A DNA stretch of 64,000 nucleotides from a bacterium. Its GTDB lineage: Bacteria > Patescibacteriota > Gracilibacteria > UBA4473. Positions 37,340 to 44,893 of the stretch are shown one piece after another. The stretch covers positions 1 to 64,000 of the forward strand of contig JAACPJ010000002.1 in NCBI GenBank assembly GCA_009995455.1, given 5' to 3'. The notes beneath the pieces are model-generated. The model ran no database searches. It had not been told where the DNA came from and saw nothing but the letters and a program-made list of their open reading frames with translations. The translations under genes and the position numbers were made by a program. Numbering within the stretch: position 1 is the first letter of the stretch; every line of letters starts with the position of its first letter.

Positions 37340-39415
37340 ATGAACGTAGAACTACCCGTAACTGCCGAAATAGCTGGCGAAACTTGCCAAGAAACAATTG
37401 AAGATTTGCTTAACAGCATTGACGATCATCAGGTACTTGGAGACTTCAAATTTGAGGGATGTAAAGCTTTGGCTCGTGACTTAGCGGCGCTTGAAGTAGA
37501 AACTCTGCCAACTACACGGGCCTTAATGTTTGATACAAAAGGCGAAGTGTTACTACTCGGAAACACGAAAGACTCTACTCGAGGCGCCACCTATGAAGTG
37601 CCTGGGGGTAAAGTGTCTAACAGTCTTAATGACTACAAAGATTTCATAAAATCAAGTTTGGCTAAAAAGGTAGAATCTATACTGGCAACTGTATTAGATG
37701 AAATTTCAGAAGAAACCCAACTTTTTATGACTGATGGTGTTTTTCGATATGAAGGAGCCGTAATAGGGAATTTAGATGGGGCTTATTTTTTAAAAGGGGA
37801 TAATACAAACTACACCACTCCTTTAAATAAAAGACAGGTATTTTGGTTCTCTGGAGCCTTGCCGCCGCTTTATAAAGAAAGAGTTCGTGCCGGACAAACC
37901 TTAAATGAAAAAGGGAAACAAGAAGATGAACATGACGAGTTTATTACCGTTCCTGGTAAAGAATTTCAAAACCACACAGATGTTTTGGCCCAGAATAGTG
38001 AACTTCCAGATAAACTTAAAAACCGAATTGTCGAAGTTGGATACCGGGCTGTTGCGGACCAAGTTTATAGCGTCATTGATAATGACTACCCGCAAAAAAC
38101 AAAACTTAACTTTACTGACCGAAGCACTCTGCGACAAAGACACATACGTAAGTTAATGCAGTCAAGTAGTTATTTTTATAATGAAAAGGAAAGAAAATTG
38201 GAGGTGCAAAAAATAAAAATTGTGGGCGCAAGAGCCATGAATTGTGTGCGAAATTTTTGGGGGGTTGATATTTCTGAAAAAGTATCACAGGCTTTTTATG
38301 GCATCAATAGCTTAGCCGATGTGGTTAATTTTGTTGGAGGGCGAGGTTTTTCTAGCGAACAAGATTTGGAAGCGATTCGCTTAATTTTAATTGCCTTAGA
38401 TACCTACGGAATTCTAGCCGCTAAAGGTTTTTTAAGGGACGATTTAGAAGAAGTAGCTACAGAATTTCGCGAACGATATCTTAAGGAATTTAATTTCAAA
38501 CCAGCAACAAAAGCCCATAAAGAAGAAAGCAATGTGCTTTGGAAAAACTATGACAAGTACACTTTTAGAGATCAAAGTGGAAAAACACATAATGTTTTTG
38601 TCAGAAAAAATGCTAAGGCCGAACCGCGTATTGTAAATAAGTATATCACTAAACCCACCCTGTCTGAAGACTCAGATATTAAAGACTTACTCGGCCTAAG
38701 ATTCGTTTTTGAAGATCAAAAAGCCGTCGAGTCTTTTAATTCTTGGTTAGACAAGAAAAACGTTAAAGAAAAACTTGAAATTAAAAGAGACGAGGAGGAA
38801 GGCAGTAATGTTGAAGGCAGCCGTCGGGCCGATCAAGGTGAAATTAAATACATTGGTCAACACGTATACCTGCCTTGTGAAGTACAAATTGTGCCCGTTG
38901 AATTGCATAAAGAAGATGAAAAAGGAATTAAACATCACAGCAATTATAGTGGTAAACAATTCTTGCAAGGAGCGGCTAGAATTGGAAATACAGGTCTAAT
39001 GTCGAATGATAGAGTCAGCCAAAAAGTGCAAAAAATATCTGGTGAAATTGGAATAAAACCAGTTGATAACTGGACGAACTGGCGAGAGAGTTTTTTTAAA
39101 GGTCCAGATGATATGTGGTATTCCTTTGAAACCGCTTTTTCAATTATGAATACGGATGGTCTTATCAAAGATCAGGAAAGAGTTTTAAAAGCCTTTTTAG
39201 CCCTTTTAAATGGACAATGTGGAATTAGTCAGCAGGAAATGACAATAGCCGATTGGTATCATTTGTTTAATGCGCCGCAGAGTTTTGTTTCAAACCCACA
39301 AAATCTGCGTCGATTAAAAAGAATTTACCCTCGACTCAGTAAACTTAAGGCTCAGCATTTACAGAAAGTTGTGATTCCAATTATTAAATCTAAAGTAGAG
39401 CCAAACATAGATTAA
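37340..39415 (+). CDS. Nudix-like domain fused to a RelA/SpoT-like nucleotidyltransferase domain
   Basis: This 691-residue protein is not a known gene. Residues about 58-205 look like a Nudix hydrolase: TTRALMFDTKGEVLLL, YEVPGGK (87-91) and, after a 28-residue insert, DEISEETQL (120-128), which keeps the three Glu of the Nudix box but not its Arg or second Gly. Residues about 425-545 resemble a RelA/SpoT synthetase: NKYITKP, DIKDLLGLRFVFED (Asp449 at the catalytic Asp position), EVQI (514-517, matching the E-x-Q-I motif) and KHHSNYSGKQ. The tyrosine-containing substrate loop is replaced by a charged insert (471-500). The middle (270-400) and the end (575-691) are helical and unknown. It could make, or both make and hydrolyse, a nucleotide signal; catalysis is unproven. 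Confidence 0.65.
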   Translation: MNVELPVTAEIAGETCQETIEDLLNSIDDHQVLGDFKFEGCKALARDLAALEVETLPTTRALMFDTKGEVLLLGNTKDSTRGATYEVPGGKVSNSLNDYKDFIKSSLAKKVESILATVLDEISEETQLFMTDGVFRYEGAVIGNLDGAYFLKGDNTNYTTPLNKRQVFWFSGALPPLYKERVRAGQTLNEKGKQEDEHDEFITVPGKEFQNHTDVLAQNSELPDKLKNRIVEVGYRAVADQVYSVIDNDYPQKTKLNFTDRSTLRQRHIRKLMQSSSYFYNEKERKLEVQKIKIVGARAMNCVRNFWGVDISEKVSQAFYGINSLADVVNFVGGRGFSSEQDLEAIRLILIALDTYGILAAKGFLRDDLEEVATEFRERYLKEFNFKPATKAHKEESNVLWKNYDKYTFRDQSGKTHNVFVRKNAKAEPRIVNKYITKPTLSEDSDIKDLLGLRFVFEDQKAVESFNSWLDKKNVKEKLEIKRDEEEGSNVEGSRRADQGEIKYIGQHVYLPCEVQIVPVELHKEDEKGIKHHSNYSGKQFLQGAARIGNTGLMSNDRVSQKVQKISGEIGIKPVDNWTNWRESFFKGPDDMWYSFETAFSIMNTDGLIKDQERVLKAFLALLNGQCGISQQEMTIADWYHLFNAPQSFVSNPQNLRRLKRIYPRLSKLKAQHLQKVVIPIIKSKVEPNID

Positions 39416-39416
39416 T

Positions 39417-39812
39417 ATTATTAAAACACTCATTGCTGGCACTTTCGATAATTTCCATGTGGGACATCAGTGGCTGATTTGGAGCGCGTTTCAAAAAAGC
39501 GAATCGATGTGCATTATCGTTGCGCGAGATAAAACCGTTGCAAAGATAAAAGGACGGCCTTCTAAAAATTCTGAATTAGATCGATTAGAAAGAGTTCAAA
39601 CCGAAACAAATTCAGAGCCAAATATTAAAGTGAGACTGGGCAGAGCTGATGGCGCGTTTTGGGAAACCCTTAAAGAGGAAGCCCCCGATAAACTAATTCT
39701 CGGGTACGATCAACATTTTAAAGAAGCCGATATTTTAGCGCATTTTCCGAATCTAAAAATTGAGCGCGCGACAGCTTACGCTCCAGAAATTTTTAAAAGT
39801 TCTAAGTTTTAA
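39417..39812 (+). CDS. Cytidylyltransferase-fold enzyme (archaeal FAD synthetase/PPAT-like), non-ATG start
   Basis: The frame contains AGTFDNFHVGH, the HxGH nucleotide-binding motif of the fold, then CIIVARDKTVAKIKGR and LILGYDQHF, an arrangement closest to archaeal RibL-type FAD synthetases and archaeal PPAT. The only ATG/GTG/TTG in frame before residue 40 is a GTG (39459) inside that motif, which would delete the active site. The frame opens at 39411 with ATT codons at 39411, 39417 and 39420; an ATT start near 39417 is the simplest explanation and gives about 131 residues. It begins within two bases of the upstream stop, so translation is probably coupled. Substrate is undecided. Confidence 0.75.
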   Translation: MIKTLIAGTFDNFHVGHQWLIWSAFQKSESMCIIVARDKTVAKIKGRPSKNSELDRLERVQTETNSEPNIKVRLGRADGAFWETLKEEAPDKLILGYDQHFKEADILAHFPNLKIERATAYAPEIFKSSKF

Positions 39813-41603
39813 CTAGCGGTGAAAATAGCCGTTAAGTTCTGAGAAAGGCACAAAGTGATGATTTGGTCTTCCATGCGGGCAAAGCAGTTTCCAATCGGTT
39901 TTATCAAAATCTTGAATCAACTTTTCCATTTCCGACGGCTCTAGTTTGTCACCAAACATAACGGCTCCGCGGCAGGCTTTGTATTCCAGCAGCTTTCGCA
40001 TGATCTGGTCTGAAACATTTTCACCTAACTTTTCGTTTTCAAGGTAGGTAACACACGTTTCCAACAAACCTTTCATATCTAGCCCGACCAGAAGTTCTGA
40101 AACCGCGGTAATGCAAATCTCATCATCGGCGGTAAAATCGAGTTCAAAGCCCAACTGAGTTAAAACCGTTTTGTGCTCTGAAAGAAGGCTGACCTCGTTT
40201 TCACTTAAGTGAATAATAGCTGGCACCAGTAAGGCTTGAGTGGTTAAACGGGCGGCTTTGTACTCTTGCCAGAAAATTTCAAACCGTTGTCTTTCATGCA
40301 AAGCGTGCTGGTCAAAAAAATAAATACCAGACTCATTTTGCGCCACAATATATTTATTATCGGCCTGACCAATCAGTCTTATTTCCGAATCACTGGTGGC
40401 GGTAAACGAGTCTTGATTTGGCACAATATTTTCCGGTTTATAGTTTTGGTTCCGCTTCGTGAAAGAGGGGAGTGTCGTTGTGCTGGCCAACCTTTGATTA
40501 AAATGATTTCCCGCCTGAACCTGAGGGTATGTTGGTCTGGCAGCGTTTGACTGGAACGATGGCGTTGAAGGCCCAAACGAATTGCTGGTCTGGTTTGAGT
40601 GGATAGGGGATGCGTAACTGACTTTTTCTAGCGCTCTGGTAGCCGCCATTTTAACACTCCCAAAAACTTCTCCGGGTTCGGCAAATTTAACTTCTAACTT
40701 GCGGGGATGCACATTCACATCCACCAGAATTGGATCAATTTTTAAGTGCAGCACAAAAGCGGGAAACAAGTGTTTTTCAATGCCCGCTGATTGCACATAA
40801 GCCTCACGTACCGCGTACGCTAAACGATGATCTTCAATGCGTCTGCCATTTAAAAGTAAGTGTTGCTGGTTTTTATTTGAAAGTCCCAGGCCGGGTTTTG
40901 AAGTGAAACCCGTAATTTCGAGATTCGGTGATTTATATTCGACGGCGCATAAACCCTCAGCCGTTTTCTTTAACACTTGTCTGACACGGTCTTCATCTGT
41001 CGTTGCCGTATAATCGATGGCGAGTTTATCGTCTTTGTAGACCTGAAAACTAACACCTGGATTGCCCAAAGCAAAACCATTTATTTCTTTAATACACGCT
41101 CGATATTCGGCCTCGTCTGATTTTAAATATTCGAGTCTAGCGGGGACGGGCTTAAACAAATTTTTAATGGTTATGGTGGTGCCTTCGTTTCCAGCGCTAG
41201 AAACCACGCCTTCAAATACGCCCGCGATGCCTTTCAACAAACTGGCTTCATTAACATCAGCCGTTCTTGAACTCAATGCAAAATCAGAAACAGACGATAC
41301 GGCAGCTAAAGCTTCGCCGCGAAAACCATACTGCTGCAGGTGAAATAAGTCTTCGGTTTTTGATATTTTAGAAGTGGCGTGACGAAGTACCGCTTTCGGT
41401 AAGTCTTCAGCCGTCATTCCCACACCGTCATCCACAATTTTGATAAATTTTTTCCCACCACCATTTAAATAAACTTCAATATTTTTAGCGCCCGCATCTA
41501 ATGAATTTTCAACACATTCTTTCACCACTGAAGCGGGACGTTCTACCACCTCACCGGCCGCAATTTGGTTACTGATTTCTGGGGGCAAAATTTTTATGCT
41601 CAT
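39813..41603 (-). CDS. mutL: DNA mismatch repair protein MutL (endonuclease type)
   Basis: The 596-residue protein has GHKL ATPase motifs (VENSLDAGA, DDGVGM, GFRGEAL) and, in the C-terminal domain, the endonuclease motif DQHALHERQRFE (431-442, DQHAxxExxxxE), ACRGA (543-547) and CPHGRP (575-580), so it should nick DNA. QALLVP (456-461) fits the clamp-binding motif of MutL. The linker (330-400) is Ser/Asn/Pro-rich. mutS is not in the window. It converges tightly with the cytidylyltransferase-fold gene. Confidence 0.97.
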   Translation of the reverse strand: MSIKILPPEISNQIAAGEVVERPASVVKECVENSLDAGAKNIEVYLNGGGKKFIKIVDDGVGMTAEDLPKAVLRHATSKISKTEDLFHLQQYGFRGEALAAVSSVSDFALSSRTADVNEASLLKGIAGVFEGVVSSAGNEGTTITIKNLFKPVPARLEYLKSDEAEYRACIKEINGFALGNPGVSFQVYKDDKLAIDYTATTDEDRVRQVLKKTAEGLCAVEYKSPNLEITGFTSKPGLGLSNKNQQHLLLNGRRIEDHRLAYAVREAYVQSAGIEKHLFPAFVLHLKIDPILVDVNVHPRKLEVKFAEPGEVFGSVKMAATRALEKVSYASPIHSNQTSNSFGPSTPSFQSNAARPTYPQVQAGNHFNQRLASTTTLPSFTKRNQNYKPENIVPNQDSFTATSDSEIRLIGQADNKYIVAQNESGIYFFDQHALHERQRFEIFWQEYKAARLTTQALLVPAIIHLSENEVSLLSEHKTVLTQLGFELDFTADDEICITAVSELLVGLDMKGLLETCVTYLENEKLGENVSDQIMRKLLEYKACRGAVMFGDKLEPSEMEKLIQDFDKTDWKLLCPHGRPNHHFVPFSELNGYFHR

Positions 41604-41669
41604 ACGAGCTTCATAGTAAATGTTAAATTTTAAATGTTAAATTTTAGATATATTTCTAGAGTCAAAAGG

Positions 41670-43115
41670 ATGAAAATTAGCAAAGGCCTCGAACTTGAAC
41701 TAGAAATCACAGACTTAGCTTTTGGCGGAAAGGGGATTGCTAAAATTATGATAGACCCAGAAGCGGAAAAACCTTTTACTATTTTTGTGGATGGGGCACT
41801 CCCTGGGCAAACGGTCAAAGCCCGAATTTCTCTTAAAAAAAGACGTTACGCTGAGGCCAAAGTGCTAGAAGTTTTGAAACCATCAGCCGATGAAATCGCT
41901 CATGATTTTCAACCAACGCCGGGAGCGCCTTGGTTGGCTTTCCCCATTGAACTACAACAAAAACATAAACAAGCTCAAGTATTTGAATTGTTTAAAAAAT
42001 TTGCCGGAACAAATTTGGCGACGGTATTTGATGAATATATTGAATCACCAAAGATTCATTTTTATCGAAACAAAATGGACTATAGCTTTGGTCCGACGAC
42101 AGAAACCTATACCGAGCAAAAGGGGACTCGCGGTGAAGACGATTTTTATAAAGTCTGGGAACACAGTGGCTTTGGTTTTGGTTCAAAAGCGCGCGGTCAG
42201 TTTTGGCTGGTGGAGAATTTAGAAAACCCTTCTGGTTTATTTGATAAAGACTTTGAATCACATTTGCCGGCCTTTAGAGCTTTATGTCAATCTATTGAAC
42301 CCTCTGTTTACAATTCAAAAACTAATGAAGGTTTTTGGCGACAACTGGTCGTGAAAAAAAGTTTTCACGAAGATAAATTTTTGCTCAATATTATTACGAA
42401 TTTAAGTGAAGGTGATTTTGAAATTAACACTTTGGTTGATTTTTGGAAGGACGCTTTACCGAAGCAGATTAAAGGCTTTTATTGGACGCAAAGCGACGAC
42501 ACGGGTAATGCCAATGACAAATTTAAAACCCGTGATTTAGTTTATGGCGAAGCGACCTTAACGGAAAAAATTTGTGATTTGGAATTTAATATTTCTATCG
42601 ATTCATTTTTTCAAACCAACATATTTTCTGCAGAAGAACTTTACCAAAAAGCCGCCAGTTATGTGCAAGCCTCAGACCACATTTTAGAACTTTTCGCAGG
42701 AACCGGAACGATTAGCCAAATACTCGCGCGGCAAAACCCAAAGGCCAAAATAACCAGCGTTGAAATTGTTGAAGCCGCTGTTAAAGACGCCAAAGCCAAT
42801 GCCATTAAAAATAAAATCTCAAATATTGAGTTTGTTTGTGCGGATGTAAATGTATTTATGAAAACCTATGCTGGAAAACCACCTGTAGTAGTGCTGGATC
42901 CACCACGAGCGGGAATTAGCCCAAAAGTATTACAAAAAATTATCGACTTTGCCCCGCAAGAAATTGTCTATGTGTCTTGTAATGCCGCTACTTTAGCCCG
43001 AGACACTGAAACTTTACAAAATAGTCATTTTAGTTTAAAAACATTTAGCTTAGTGGATCAATTTCCCCATACTGCCCATGTTGAGTGCGTCACCAGATTT
43101 GTTCGAAACGCCTGA
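41670..43115 (+). CDS. TRAM-domain RNA (uracil-5)-methyltransferase
   Basis: From MKISKGLELELEITD the protein has 481 residues. The TRAM RNA-binding domain (1-65, AFGGKGIAKI...ALPGQTVKARI) is followed by an RlmD/RumA-type methyltransferase: SAM site LELFAGTGTISQIL, LDPPRAGISPKVL, and YVSCNAATLARD with the catalytic Cys. The four iron-sulphur Cys of RlmD are absent (the region reads PTPGAPWLAFPIELQQKHK), as in the clusterless members. AAAAGG abuts the ATG. The target uridine in rRNA or tRNA is unknown. Confidence 0.9.
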   Translation: MKISKGLELELEITDLAFGGKGIAKIMIDPEAEKPFTIFVDGALPGQTVKARISLKKRRYAEAKVLEVLKPSADEIAHDFQPTPGAPWLAFPIELQQKHKQAQVFELFKKFAGTNLATVFDEYIESPKIHFYRNKMDYSFGPTTETYTEQKGTRGEDDFYKVWEHSGFGFGSKARGQFWLVENLENPSGLFDKDFESHLPAFRALCQSIEPSVYNSKTNEGFWRQLVVKKSFHEDKFLLNIITNLSEGDFEINTLVDFWKDALPKQIKGFYWTQSDDTGNANDKFKTRDLVYGEATLTEKICDLEFNISIDSFFQTNIFSAEELYQKAASYVQASDHILELFAGTGTISQILARQNPKAKITSVEIVEAAVKDAKANAIKNKISNIEFVCADVNVFMKTYAGKPPVVVLDPPRAGISPKVLQKIIDFAPQEIVYVSCNAATLARDTETLQNSHFSLKTFSLVDQFPHTAHVECVTRFVRNA

Positions 43116-43647
43116 TTTAGATTTTTCTACTGAGCTGGTAGGGGAGTTAATGTTAAGTGACTACGAATTCGTCATCCCCGATGAAGATAGTTTGATTGTT
43201 TCAATGCCACCCATTGAACGAGAAAAGTGGTTTCCGGTAATCATAAGACTTTTATTTTGTGCTCGTGGTAAGAGAGTTACCAGTACTTTTTTTGCCGAAC
43301 TTATTAACCGAGGAGCTTTGACTCAAGAAACCTTGGAATCTTTTATTTTAACCTTAGAGACAGATCCAGACACTCTTAATTTAAAAGAAATCGAACTCTT
43401 CTCAGAGGTTTATCAAAGATTAAGATCCGCTCATTCTGTCGCACATTCAATTAAAGCCGCCAACATTACAAATGCTCTGGTGGGTTATGCCTCTGATATT
43501 GAGGTACCACGGGCAGACTATATTCAGAACTGGCTAACAGAAGTTGATGAACTGCAAACCGATGGCGTGCTGATGGATGAGGATTTAATGCTTAGATTTA
43601 ACCAAATTACTTTAGATAAAATTTTAAGTTTACGGCCGCAAAACTAA
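43078..43647 (+). CDS. Hypothetical protein
   Basis: The 189-residue product is not recognised. It is acidic at the start (MLSASPDLFETPDLDFSTELVGEL), then IEREKWFPVIIRLLFCARGKRV and several helices, without signal peptide or membrane segment. The ATG at 43078 overlaps the methyltransferase end by 38 bases; an ATG at 43150 with AGGGGAG three bases before it is a credible alternative giving 165 residues. Its stop overlaps the convergent exchanger stop. Confidence 0.6.
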   Translation: MLSASPDLFETPDLDFSTELVGELMLSDYEFVIPDEDSLIVSMPPIEREKWFPVIIRLLFCARGKRVTSTFFAELINRGALTQETLESFILTLETDPDTLNLKEIELFSEVYQRLRSAHSVAHSIKAANITNALVGYASDIEVPRADYIQNWLTEVDELQTDGVLMDEDLMLRFNQITLDKILSLRPQN

Positions 43648-44600
43648 GTTAAAAAAACGGCAAAAGCCCCCAGATAAAAAGCAATCAGTATCACGGCAAA
43701 GCCACGATCAATTTTTCCTCGGAACCATAAAACGGTCATAGCACTACTACTGGCAATGAACCACACAGGCATGGCTTGCCAGAGTAAAAAGTCTGATACT
43801 TGATACCCACCAGCGAGCACTGCACCGATCCCAAGTGAAAACAGGGGATCCGTAATATTTGAACCGAGTAAATTTCCGAGTGAAATTCCGTTTGATTTTC
43901 GCAGTAAGGCCATCATAGAAATAGAAAGCTCTGGAATAGAGGTGCCAATCCCAGACAGCAAACCAATCATACCTTCTCTTAAACCCAGTTCTCGGCCAGC
44001 GTGAATTCCAACGGTGAGTAAGACTTCGGCTGAAATCCAAACCAAAGCGACACCAAAGGTAAAAGCCACAAAGCTTAACATTAAATGCGCATCACTTTTT
44101 TTAACTTTCCACTTTGTACGATTTGCCACTAACAAATAATACAGGTAACTGGCGTACATCAACACCAAAAGTAAACCCTCACCCGTACCGATTGAACCAT
44201 CTAGCCCCAGTAAAAAGAGCAGAACAATACTGCCTACTACCATGGCTCCATCGCGTTTGAGTTTACTTTTCTGGCTTTTCATTGGCCCCCCCACCAATAC
44301 GCAGAGTGCGAGAATAAAAGAGATTTGCACGAAACAACTTCCCACAATATTTCCCACCCCAATATCATCGACGCCCCGCATACCCGCCGAAATATTTACG
44401 AAAATTTCAGGCAGGCTTGAGCCAATCGAAACAATCGTAAGACCAATAATGAGTTCCGAGATACCAAACTTCCGGGCAATCCGTTTGACGCCCCAGATAA
44501 CTTTATCAGAACCAAACCAAAGCCCAGCAATAGCCATAATCGCAATTAAGGCTTGGGCTGGATAAGGAAGCACCGTAAGTGATTGAAGAAGTTGTTGCAT
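43644..44600 (-). CDS. Sodium/calcium exchanger-family (CaCA) antiporter
   Basis: The 318-residue membrane protein has about ten helices and the two inverted alpha-repeats of the CaCA superfamily: GSSLPEIFVNISAG...GNIVGSCF and GTSIPELSISMMALL...GNLLGSNITDP. It resembles bacterial YrbG-type proteins that exchange cations. Its ATG overlaps the stop of the preceding small gene by one base (TAATG). Confidence 0.92.
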   Translation of the reverse strand: MQQLLQSLTVLPYPAQALIAIMAIAGLWFGSDKVIWGVKRIARKFGISELIIGLTIVSIGSSLPEIFVNISAGMRGVDDIGVGNIVGSCFVQISFILALCVLVGGPMKSQKSKLKRDGAMVVGSIVLLFLLGLDGSIGTGEGLLLVLMYASYLYYLLVANRTKWKVKKSDAHLMLSFVAFTFGVALVWISAEVLLTVGIHAGRELGLREGMIGLLSGIGTSIPELSISMMALLRKSNGISLGNLLGSNITDPLFSLGIGAVLAGGYQVSDFLLWQAMPVWFIASSSAMTVLWFRGKIDRGFAVILIAFYLGAFAVFLT

Positions 44601-44893
44601 TATAAGTTTTTTGAATCAAGAACTACGCGGCTAAAAGCATTTCTAAAACGGCCAACCAATTGTTCATCAAAGTTTCCGTCAGTCGATTTTTCATCGCTTA
44701 ACAACTCCATTATTTGTTGTCGGGTATTGGCTAAAGTAATCACCAATTTTTCTTCAGCGCTGGTGCTTTCCCAAAACGTGAGTAAGTCTTGGTCGGTGTA
44801 TTTATCTACGTCCACCATTAAGAAACGTAAGACGTCTCTAACGGCGCTTGAAACACCTTGATTATCGAGAGGGTAATTTGGTAATGCATCCAT
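44600..44893 (-). CDS. Small hypothetical protein
   Basis: The 97-residue soluble protein is not recognised. It is helical (VRDVLRFLMVDVDKYTDQDLLTFW, EKLVITLANTRQQIMELL). It sits between the acyl-CoA synthetase (ATG next to that stop) and the exchanger (one-base overlap), clearly inside the operon. Confidence 0.7.
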   Translation of the reverse strand: MDALPNYPLDNQGVSSAVRDVLRFLMVDVDKYTDQDLLTFWESTSAEEKLVITLANTRQQIMELLSDEKSTDGNFDEQLVGRFRNAFSRVVLDSKNL

